Below are positions 27,001 through 37,811 of a stretch of DNA of 64,000 nt, piece after piece; position 1 is the stretch's first letter, and each line of letters begins with the position of its first letter. The notes beneath the pieces are model-generated. The model was not told where the DNA came from, did not search any database, and was given only the letters and a program-made list of their open reading frames with translations. The stretch comes from Oasisia sp. SBJ-2009 (Eukaryota; Annelida; Polychaeta; Sabellida; Siboglinidae): the NCBI GenBank assembly GCA_964017155.1, contig OZ024857.1:3720369-3784368 (forward strand), read 5' to 3'. The position numbers and the translations under genes were made by a program.

Positions 27001-30000
27001 CGACCAATTTGCAGCATGGGAAAAAACATACAAACTGAACAGATTCTAGTATACAGTTAGATCATAAACACCACAGAAGTCAGACAACACAGTCTGCTGG
27101 ACGACACGGATCATCTGTCTGTAACAGATCAATGATCTGTTTGTAACAGATCAATGATCTGTCTGTAACAGATCAATGATCTGTCTGTAATAGATCAATG
27201 ATCTGTCTGTAATAGATCAATGATCTGTCTGTAATAGATCAATCATCTGTCTGTAATAGATCAATCATCTGTCTGTAATAGATCAATCATCTGTCTGTAA
27301 TAGATCAATCATCTGTCTGTAACAGATCAATCATCAGTCTGTAACAGATCAATCATCTGCCTGTAACAGATCAATCATCTGCCTGTAACAGATCAATCAT
27401 CTGTCTGTAATAGATCAATCATATGTCTGTAATAGATCAATCATCAGTCTGTAATAGATCAATCATCTGTCTGTAATAGATCAATCATCTGTCTGTAACA
27501 GAGCAATCATCTGTCTGTAACAGATCAATCATATGTCTGTAACAGATCAATCATCTGTCTGTAACAGATCAATCATCTGTCTGTAACAGATCAATCATTT
27601 GTCTGTAATAGATCAATCATCTGCCTGTAACAGATCAATCATCTGCCTGTAACAGATCAATCATCTGCCTGTAACAGATCAATCATCTGCCTGTAACAGA
27701 TCAATCATCTGTCTGTAACAGATCAATCATCTGTCTGTAACAGATCAATCATCTGTCTGTAACAGATCAATCATCTGTCTGTAGCAGTTACCAAAAAGGC
27801 GACTAAATTCCCTGCTACTCAAGGAGTGCCACAGCCTGTCTGACCCTGCCACGGCCACCCATGTGGATGTAGACACGAGGGGAGACCTGTCTGAATCCTG
27901 CCACCTACAATGTGGATGTAGACACGAGGGGAGACCTGTCTGAATCCTGCCACCTACAATGTGGATGTAGAGACTAGAGGAGAGACCTGTCTGAATCCTG
28001 CCACCTACAATGTGGATGTAGACACGAGGGGAGACCTGTCTGAATCCTGCCACCTACAATGTGGATGTAGACACGAGGGGAGACCTGTCTGAATCCTGCC
28101 ACCTACAATGTGGATGTAGACACGAGGGGAGACCTGTCTGAATCCTGCCACCTACAATGTGGATGTAGAGACTAGAGGAGAGACCTGTCTGAATCCTGCC
28201 ACCTACAATGTGGATGTAGAGACTAGAGGGGAGACCTGTCTGAATCCTGCCACCTACAATGTGGATGTAGACACGAGGGGAGACCTGTCTCAATCCTGCC
28301 ACCTACAATGTGGATGTAGAGACTAGAGGGGAGACCTGTCTGAATCCTGCCACCTACAATGTGGATGTAGACACGAGGGGAGAGACCTGTCTCAATCCTG
28401 CCACCTACAATGTGGATGTAGAGACTAGAGGAGAGACCTGTCTGAATCCTGCCTCCTACAATGTGGATGTAGAGACTAGAGGAGAGACTTACTTCTTGCC
28501 GACTCTGATGTGGACGATGAGGAAGATGATGCCGAGGAGGATGCAGAGGCTGCCGACCACGAGGTAGGCGATGCCCAGGAAGGGGTTCTTCCCTCCCAGC
28601 CATGACGTCGTTGTCAGGATCATCTTCTTCTCACCGTCAAAACCAACCACCGGATAATCTGCAGCACACACCCAGCCCATTGACTCTGACGTGCACAGAA
28701 TGTCTTCTGATTTGTTGTGTGTTTTGAGTTTTAAGATGTGTTTTAAGAGATGCATGTGGTTAGGTATTATCAGAAAAATCTGATTTTAATAATGACATTA
28801 ATATTAGCAGCCGTGTGAAGATTTATAACTGCTAAAATAGACTGTTGGATACGTTTTTCATTCATTTAGCACACACATTTCAGTACCCAAGTTAATTACA
28901 TAAGTATTACTAGTTCTGAAACATTGTTAACACCATTGAACAGATTTGTACTTTTGAAAGTGAGTTATTATTAATTTATTATTCAAATTTGCTTAATTAA
29001 TGTACAAACCCACAATTGTCATACCTGCCAATATTCAGTTATGATCAACTCAAGTAAACATGAATTAATACCTATCCTATCTGACAAGTACTTTTTGGGA
29101 GTTTACCATTTAGAGTTGAAGTAGACCACACCTGACACTTCAAGTCTACCAAACATGCCCAAAATTTATTGTGTAACGCTGTACTGTATGGTGGAGCCAT
29201 CTGTTGGAAAATTGTGAAAGAAGTGGTGAAACTTTTTGAAAATTTGTTGAGGTATAAAACGACAACGAGGAGTCGAGATGAACTCACTGTAGTCGACGAG
29301 GAGAGTGTAGTTTCCCTTCGGCAGACCTTCCACAAACTGGTTCGTGTGGTTCACACGGCGGTACAGCTTGCGGAAGTTGGGCAGAGCCGCGGTCCTCATC
29401 CACACGATCAGGTCCTCGTTCTGGTAGCCATTGTTGGAGTCGTCGGTTGGGTCGAGCTCGTAGACGGCCTTCTGCCAGTTCACTGGCTTGATCGTGCCCT
29501 TGAACGCTGCAAGCATCAAGGGTTAGCTCAACCACTGGTCAAGTTATAGCAAAGTATCTGAATACAGAAGCAGAGCCAATCGAACAGTGTCGACACATGC
29601 ACTGAACTAGTGTTGTCATAAAGTGCTTCTTAAAACTGATCTGACTGTCATTACTATTTAAATGGGCTATAGTTTAAACATCACCTCGCAGATTTATTAT
29701 GACAGTAAAACATCCTTCTTTAAATGGTGTACTGGTACTGCTTCAAAATTGCAATTTACAACCCAAACACACAGTTATATTACACACAAAATTCAGTTAA
29801 ACGATATGCAAAATTATACAGACTTGTCACTATATGAGATGGTTATACCTTCTTTCAAGGTTTTCCCTTCCGGGTTTTTGAACTTGATCGTTCGGTCAGT
29901 TGTCCAGGCAATGTCTTTCTTCAGCAGTCCGACGGCCACTTTCGTGGCAGAGCTCACAAAGTCCAGTTTCAATGTGTCTGAAAGCAAATTTCACATTACG

Positions 30001-32062
30001 CCAACAGTGGATCAAGATATCTGAACATAGCTTTATCTAGAGACCCGTCCACCCGTCATTTGGACGGGTAAAAACGAATATGGACGGGAAGAAATATGGA
30101 GGATGGGTTGTGGACGGGTAAAAAAATGAAGGAGCAAAAAAAAGGTCTCTCAAAACCATAGATATATTGTTAGTTATGCCTTGAAAGTGAGTTTAAATGG
30201 TGTCATATGTGTGTTTGTAGCCCATTTCAGGTCATCAGGAACATCTGAAAGTTCGTAAACTAACTTAACAGTTAACATCCATGTGTCCACCAAAACATGT
30301 GTGACTGGCAATAATTTTATCCTGCATAAAGCCCTGTATCTGAACAACAGTCAAATTGCGGAGCAGGATGTCAGACCACAATGAAGCACAGGACCAAGAA
30401 TCACATTGTCTGACCAACAATAACATTATTAATATGTTATCAAAAAAACAACCGAGTTCAACATTAATCTGAACAAAATTCAGTATCAACGTACGTTTGA
30501 ATAACAATCAAGTTCAAAATCTACATATCTAATAATACTAATGATTGCCCTGGTAGGTAACTTATATTGTGCATAAATCCTTGGAACCAAGCTCAATGGT
30601 GCAACAATACAAAAGGGTTGACCGATCTCAAAGTCAATAAACAAATCCAGTTGTCATCAGATTGATTGATATGCCAGAGAGCTATTGTGGAAAGATTGCA
30701 AAGGTCTTTAAATGATGGTGGAATTTAGCACTATTTTCAACAGATTTAACACTAGAAGGAAGCACATTCCAAAGAGAAGGTGCACCCACAGCAAAAGCCC
30801 TATTCCAAATCTTAGTATTGACTTTCAAGACAAAAAATAAATCACAATTAGATGATCAAAGTTGAAAAACTGCTTACAATAAACTGCTTGGTAAGAAATG
30901 GGACAGATCTTAAACATGATATGATATCGGACAGCAAACCAATGCAGAGACTTTAGAAGCAGCTTAGAATGAGTAAAACATGGAGACCTAGTCACAACCC
31001 TTGCTAAGCAATTTTGAACATGTTGTAGTTTTATGATATCTTTAATGGCAATATTTTGAAAAAGTACTAGTTACTCATGCAGTTGCAATAATGTTTGCAC
31101 TAGAAAGAGGCAAATAGCAATCAAGTTTATAATCAAGATATTTGGACAACTATCAATTTCAATAGCAGACTATCTAAATAGCAATCAACTTCAGTTTTAA
31201 GAAAAGAACTGATATAATTAATATGCCAAAATTCAGCTTATATTCACCTATATAAACAAAACGTTTAATAAAACAACAGGCTAATTTGTCATTATTAAAC
31301 AAACCAAAAACCTTTGTACTCCAGATTTGTCTGAAATTGTATAACTGCTTCAAATGTTATTAACATCACCAAATTGTTGGATAAAATAAAATACCATGAA
31401 AGGTCAATCATTTTGTGGTTGGTTTTCCATAACGGTCAAACTCCAAGGTGTACTGAAATGCCTACAAACTATTTGTCCAAGACAACTAAAAATCCAGTTA
31501 ATAGTTATGAATGATAACACTATTATAATAACGTTGCCAGAAATATCACTGGCATGCACACATAGCCACTCTGAAACACCTAAACTGGGTGTTTGATGAG
31601 AACAAATTTCAACCAATCGGACTGACCGTTGAACATGCTGTTGGCAATGGCCCCACAGGGGGCGTAGTAGTAGCGGGCGGTGTCGTTCTTTGTCATGTAG
31701 AAAGGGTCACAGTCATCTGTCGACTTGGTCTGCTTCACTCCTCGCAGCTGGTTGTCATTTCGTGACTTGACGTAGCGCCGGTGATTCTGGTAGAAGTTGG
31801 TCAGACCGTAGTACATGTAGACATCGCCCTGCGGAAGACAGTGTTGTTACATTGGTTATTTGTACAGTGACACACACACACATATATATATATACGGTGT
31901 ATAGATGTACCAATGTATTTAAATATTATATATATATATATAAATATTATATAATTGTGGAATTACTCCGGCAATGTGAAGACTTAATATTTTTGTTAAA
32001 ACCACATTAGATCAAAGATATATATACAAGGCAGATAATTACAACCGTACTGCATAATGTCA

Positions 32063-32101
<39 letters not shown>

Positions 32102-35100
32102 TATATTTATATATGTCTTGTCAGTCACACACGGGTGCAGTGCACAGTTTCTCGCCCTCTATCTGAAAACAAATTTGGAGGCTATGGATTTATCATTGGG
32201 AGTCATTGCTAATTACTCAGATACTGTAGATATAGTCTCAATAAACTGTTTGCAAAGTATACATTTGACAGTGATGGTGAGTTGGGAGTGTAATTCTAAA
32301 GCGTCAAAACAAGAAACAGAAGCAAAATGGCTGAACTTAGAGCGAACTTGTTTGCTTATAGATACACAAACTTCAAATGCATTTTTCTCAGTTTGAATCC
32401 TAGTCATGTTAATTGTCAGATTAGTTCGGCTATGAGTAAGCTAGGTCAATGATTTATGCACCATTGGAAAACTTCATATTACTGTATCTTCTATCCAATG
32501 TTCTGCCAAGTTTATATTTTTGGACATATGACTCATTTCCTTAGGACACGACACGTACAATGTTATGTATATATGCACATACAAAATGCTTATATATTTG
32601 CATTACTATTGCTTGTGTAATCTGCACATAGCTGTGTGTATAATGTTTGTGGCTGTATGCATGTGTGTTAATGTGGGCTTTCCTTATGCAGAATAATTTA
32701 AGGCCAAATAGATTTGAACACATTACCATGAGATACCTGAGGACTGCTCTAAACACAGGATTCTCTCAGCTCCTCAATGATCAGATCAATTCGACTGATT
32801 CCCTACATCACACGTTTCGTGTCCTTACCCGGAAGTCTTCTGTCAGTGAGAAGTTAATGTGACATTTACAGGTGGCGCCAGTGTTGTTGCTGATGAATTC
32901 GGCACATGTGTCATGTGAGGATGCCGGCGAGTTAGGCACCGGCTTACAGTGTGTGTATGGGATGATCTTCTCTTGCACCTGCAAAGTCAAGGACATCTGG
33001 TTACCCTGTATCGATCATAGATGTCATGTCAACCAGACGTTGTCACAAATTCACAGTTCCGTTACTGTATAATAAATTCACATGAAAAATTCACGTCTTT
33101 CACTAGATTGAAAGAAATTAATGTTAGTTCAACTGACCTGGAGTCCCAGCACCACTCCACTCCACAAATTTTTATTTCAGAGTGTTGTGGTACTGTTTGG
33201 AGTCTTATAAAATGGCACATTTCACCCCACCTTCAGACTTTCTAAAATTACAACATTCACGTTTTGGACCAAAACATATAGTTGCACTCATAAATATCAG
33301 GAACCTAATTTGATCTCCAGCACAAAATACACTTCCCTTCCCTAAGCACTGGGAGGTCAATCCCATCCCAAACCCCCTCCAGAAATATTGGGGACTCAAC
33401 CCCCTAGCTCATGGTTCTGTTGCCTTAGAGAGAACATGATGCACCTTAGTGCATGTAATATTAATAGCAGGTTTATCAATTTACAATTACTCAAATAATG
33501 TACTTCTGAGCATCTTTTACCATTTTCTGTGATCAATTCAATATAAATGTAATTCAAACAAATAACATTTTGGTGATCTTGCATGTATATTTTTTAATAT
33601 ACATACGATGTACAAGGTCCCCAAAAAATTATTATTTGGTGAATGATGATGATACAAATGTTTAAATTTGCTTACAAAGAGGCATACTGCTCAGTGTTTC
33701 CCCTGCTACATGATGAGCAAGGTGGGCCACCTCACTATTTTTCTAAGCAACCTCACTCAAAATATGCCAGAATTGTCACCTAATAGCTATAAACATGTTT
33801 ACATGTTGCTACCTTGTAGTTATTCATTTGTTTCCTCTCTATTTAGCAGGGAATGGGTTAAAACACCCTTCAGAATGCACCATTTTAAAAGTAGTTTATT
33901 ATTATTATTCACAAATAAAATAATAATTCAATAACTACACGTGTATACATTAAACTCCAACATATAACCCTATTTGGCTGTCTTGAAATAATAGATTAAC
34001 ACACATATATATTAAAGATTATTATATATTAAAATTTATCATGTGGTTTGCTGATACTTACACGAGTAAGTAACTTACATTGTCAGCAGTGATAAGGAGA
34101 GCGACACCTAGTGGTACGAATGCGATACCAATGGCAAAGAAGACGGGCAGCACAGTGCCAGCGGTCATGATGGGTTGCCATGCTGGCAGCTTCTGCTGCT
34201 TGAACTTTGTGTCTGAAAGAAATAACGAGTGAAACATTGATCAGGAACAACCGAACAAGGCTTTATGCAGGGTAAGAAATGTTGCCAGTCAGAAACTTGT
34301 TGGTTGACAAGTGCATATTAACTAACACACAGACAAATCAGTTGAGCTGTGTCACTACGATCATAAATCAAGTACAAATACAGAAGTGACCCCCATTTTT
34401 AAAGAATAATACTTCCAGTTAGTTTTGTCTGTCCAAATGATGAGGCTATATACAAAAATCTATTATCAGGAACCGAACCTCTGTTAATACAAATCTCAAC
34501 ATTCCACACAACTGGAGATATTAATGTTTCAAATCAGCAGCATCTGACTAGTAACTAGCATCTAACTAGCACCTGGTTGAGCATAATTTACCATGTTCAA
34601 TGTATCTTATTGAACATGGTAAATTATTTGGACAATTATTTCATGTAGTCCAATAGACATTTCTGATATAATTCCCAGTTTCTATTTTTATACAGGTAGT
34701 GTGCATTGATTACATGGGAAAAATGATATCCTTTATGTCAGCCATGTTAACTGTGTAACTATATTCCCAGGTCACCAGGTCATATTAATTTTATATCTAC
34801 TACATACATGTTCATATGAAACAATGTATGAAAACAATATTAACCACACATTGACAGTGCTCAACAATTTTTAGATAACTGAATAAACTGTCAACTTCAA
34901 ACTTAATGACTGAAAGTAAATAAACAAACTATGCTTGTACATGAAAAAGACGTCATGGTCCCTCAATGAGTTTAGCCCGAGAAAATGTGTACTCCTCTCA
35001 GTCCTCTGCAACTGCCACGCTTTAACAGTCTAAGGCCTGTGTCACCATATTGTTTAGTTGTTGCCATAAGAACACTGTCACCAGTTCATTGTTACATTGA

Positions 35101-35858
35101 CAACGGTGAATTATTAATAAGCAACTCACCAGTTGATTACACGACACACTTTATACAGCACACAAACAGAATCAATAACAAATGCCAACAATGCAGCAAT
35201 GTACACTATCATTGAGGACATGAGGCTGAGCCGATATTTGCATGATTCTGATTGGTTGTTGAAATCCCAGTTAAGTACTGAACTGATTGCATGTAGGTAG
35301 CGGGTTGGGGTGTTGAGGGCAGCTTTTGCAAACGGGTTAAACATCAGTATTAATAATTCCACAGAGTTGAGATATCAAAGTATTTGATATTTTGTTTAAT
35401 CTTAACTGACTTAAATCTTAAACAAATTAGGCCGATTTTAATATAATTAATTTATGCGTTACACAACACACTAGTTACAACGTACGTCTCTAGACCTAGT
35501 GTAGACCATTACAGTTATACCGCTAACCATATGTATAACCTTAATGGCTTAATATTTAGGTTATTTTAAAACACTTAAAAACCACAGGTACTTTCTGAGC
35601 TAAACGGTAAACCGGATCGTCAAAATAGTGTGTGCGACTGTGCGTCAATGACCGTAAACTACTTCCGTAAGTTGCAAAAGGGATAGGCTTTCATGTCGAT
35701 CGTTCTCAAAATTAATCAGGAACAGTTACAGTGGGTCCGACTTCACCAATTTTACCTACGTATTCGTGTACGGCCACAGTAAATTTGCCGAGACTACGCT
35801 ACCAACCTTTAGGCCGTCTACTTGGCCCCTTATCCTCGCTTTCTGACGACGACATCAT
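24040..35858 (-). CDS. TMEM30/CDC50 family, beta subunit of P4-ATPase lipid flippases
   Basis: Needed for exit from the ER and for activity of P4-ATPases that move phosphatidylserine and other lipids to the cytosolic leaflet. Eight coding exons with GT-AG introns and consistent phases: 35807-35858, 34079-34212, 32829-32978, 31627-31828, 29849-29977, 29288-29506, 28493-28658 and 24040-24085, giving 365 aa, the family's usual length. TM1 (about 33-57) follows the conserved [12 protein letters not shown]. The luminal loop has paired cysteines (C73, C87, C99, C101), sequons NNT and [44 protein letters not shown] and [20 protein letters not shown]. Junction codons restore NYPV and [11 protein letters not shown] before TM2. 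The last exon adds [14 protein letters not shown] as a cytosolic tail. Of two adjacent ATGs I chose the first. The exon 1 donor is GTTGGT, a weak but valid site. Confidence 0.95.
25580..26055. repeat. Degenerate tandem repeat with AACCAACAGG and ATGAACATG words
   Basis: In TMEM30 intron 7 a unit of roughly 35 bp recurs with strong divergence, recognisable by ATAACCAACAGGTCAATATG and GAACATGCAAAACA. Confidence 0.7.
26056..26536. mobile_element. hAT-like MITE in TMEM30 intron 7
   Basis: Ends are CAGTGCTTCAT and ATGAAGCACTG. Inside them, GGCGAGCGAT on the left pairs with ATCGCTCGCC on the right. TGAACA directly flanks both ends, a probable target duplication, although hAT elements usually give 8 bp. 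No transposase is present. Confidence 0.75.
27107..27783. repeat. 22-bp minisatellite, about 31 copies (TMEM30 intron 7)
   Basis: The unit contains GATCAATCATCTG and TCTGTAACA. The first few copies read ACAGATCAATGATCTGT, a perfect palindrome around one base. Later copies have a G-to-C change that destroys it. T/C variation at TAATAGA versus TAACAGA comes in blocks, indicating local duplication. Confidence 0.95.
27840..28492. repeat. 49/51-bp minisatellite ending at the TMEM30 exon 7 donor
   Basis: About 13 copies. On the gene strand each begins CAG-GTCTCTCCTCTAGTC (or the CCCCTCGTG variant) and contains CATTGTAGGTGGCAGGATTC. The array ends exactly at the exon 7 donor, where the intron starts GTAA-GTCTCTCCTCTAG, so the first intronic bases are themselves the start of a repeat unit. 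Confidence 0.93.
30685..30835 (-). pseudogene. LINE ORF2 C-terminal remnant (TMEM30 intron 4)
   Basis: Minus-strand translation gives [20 protein letters not shown] followed by [11 protein letters not shown]. This is the RAF-V-AP-LWN-LP…FK-LKT signature at the end of CR1/L2-like LINE proteins. Upstream coding parts are lost. Confidence 0.75.
31876..32112. repeat. (TA)n tracts in TMEM30 intron 3
   Basis: TA runs near 31876-31896, 31926-31945 and 32067-32110, separated by AT-rich spacers. No coding content. Confidence 0.85.
34583..34627. repeat. Perfect 19-bp inverted repeat with 7-base loop (TMEM30 intron 2/1 region)
   Basis: ATAATTTACCATGTTCAAT at 34583-34601 pairs exactly with 34609-34627. 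It lies in the first intron of TMEM30 (34213-35806). Confidence 0.9.
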
Positions 35859-36847
35859 CTCGGTATTTTATGACAAGCGTCGCCAATGCAAATGTTGCCC
35901 GAAAACAACGACAAACGGAAGTCGACAAGCTTGCCACCTGGAGGATTTACCTGGAGAAGTCCAACATGTCGCCATCTAGCGAGTGAAACACTACTAAAAT
36001 TGAAAACCCGTCTCCAATAATAACCAAACGAAACAAATAATTTATTATAATACATAAACATTTAATTCCAGGTAAAATATGCAAATCGGTACATAAGTTA
36101 AAAAGTCTGTTTAAAAAGGAAAATAAACAATAACTAGAAATAGGCAAAATTAAAATGTATAGAACTGTAAAATAATAAAGATAAAACATGTTTTGCAAGC
36201 AATTGTAATCACTAATATTCGTTGTCAATGACTATAATAGTCTATAACCAATATAAAATGTATCTACAATGTAGGTAAAACTAACGTCAAATGCGAGGAT
36301 ATATGACATGTCTGCGAATGATATAGGCCGTGCGTGGCAGTCTGGTTTGTCAAAGCTAGCTAGCTAGCCTAATGTTTTTTTTAAGAAATGATAGACATTA
36401 GAAATGTCAACAAGACAACAGTATTATTAGGGACTCTTACTGTATTTTAATGAAATGTACCATTTCCATTTTAATATACGCAAATAGAGATTATATTATT
36501 ATTTCACGTGTTTTATTTCAATGATTGTCAATGTTTGTACTTTTTATACAGAATATTCTGATATAATTTTCAATAAAACAGATAATTTTCAATAAAACAG
36601 AGATAATTAAAAAAACACCCTAATTTAAAGTTTTTTTTAACCAATGATCATGTTATATTTAAACGCATTGATGTACTATTAAATAAACTACTGTTGCACT
36701 ATGCAATTGACATTCTAAAGCAACTTGGCTTACACTTAATTATAAAATGGGTGGCCTATGCAAAGGAACTTCTTATCAACGCAGGTAACTAACCTTTGCA
36801 TACGTGAAATATATCTTTTGATCAAAGTAAACACAAATTATAAAGTT
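35859..36847. other. TMEM30 5' region and spacer, no other gene
   Basis: 35859-35990 would contain the TMEM30 5' UTR and promoter. The rest is AT-rich with nothing recognised. CTAGCTAGCTAGCC near 36355-36369 is a tiny palindrome. Confidence 0.5.
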
Positions 36848-37275
36848 GTGAAGAAGAAGAAGAAGAAGAATTTGTTTTTATTTGACCATTTTGTCAACAC
36901 AATACATACATACACGTTATCCATGTCATACATATATAATCTGAATAATACAAACATGAAAATTCTAGCAAACATGGTAATAATGCGTATAAATAATAAT
37001 AAAAGTAGGGTCAGGAGACTCCTCTAAGACCTGGCTGGTCGCTATCGAGGAGCCACCTTTCAGAAAATTTAACTTACAGAATAATTTCTTCATTTAGAAC
37101 AAATTCTTCAGAAACAGACCAAGATAAAAAGAAAAATCAAGAAAAGAGAAAAATCACCAAACACGCATAATATGAAGATGCTTTTGCGCAGCTGACAAGA
37201 TTTTTGTATCTCAAGTAAAAGGCTCTGTTTTTAAGTTTTAATACTGAATGAAGTGTTTTAGGTGGTTTCAGATAC

Positions 37276-37811
37276 TTAATTATGCATACATACATAGCAG
37301 TTTTGTCTAGTGCATATTACTTCATAACTTTGTAAAAAATACAGTTTAACATAATTTACAAATCCTTGTGTACTATGTGACATAAGTTTTTCTTTCACTA
37401 TTTCAGGAAGGTTATTTAATAACAGTGGCAAATTATGTCTGAGACATTTCTTTGCAAATTCATGTTTAATTTTATAAGTGTATATTTTATTTTTGTATCT
37501 TGTGTCATGACCATGTACCTCCAATTTTGTAAATAGCGAGGTAGGTCATTGTGTAGATATTTATAGTAGAATTTTAATTGTTGTAATTTAAGAATGTCAT
37601 CTACTTTTAATAAGCTAAGTTGTTTGTACAGTGGTTCAGTGTGGGAAATGTAGTTACTCAAAGTAATAATTCTCAGGGCTTTTTTTTGTAATTTTATTAT
37701 TCTATTTGATTCAAAGCCCCATGCCATGATGCAGTAATTAATGTGTGGCACTATTAATGAATTATATAATATTTTTTTAATATCTAGAGGTAAGATATGT
37801 TTCAGTTTGTT
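37276..37811 (-). pseudogene. C-terminal continuation of LINE ORF2, broken by a stop and a frameshift
   Basis: After the in-frame TAA at 37812-37814, the same frame continues with NKLKHILPLDIKKILYNS and PHINYCIMAWGF to about 37530. A one-base shift in an AAAATT stretch then moves the reading into the frame beginning LEVHGHDTRYKNKIY, which runs to a stop at 37276. This is the post-RT domain of CR1/L2-type LINEs. Only two lesions suggest recent inactivation. Confidence 0.85.

Noticed and set aside
28489..28491. TAA as the true end of TMEM30
   Set aside because: It overlaps a GTAAGT donor, and an in-phase terminal exon with a good acceptor exists at 24040-24085; kept as a possible alternative isoform.
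27107..28492. CRISPR-like array of direct repeats
   Set aside because: Units are head-to-tail with no unique spacers, in a eukaryotic intron.
33692..33790. hAT terminus starting CAGTGTTTCCC
   Set aside because: No matching inverted end or target duplication was found nearby.
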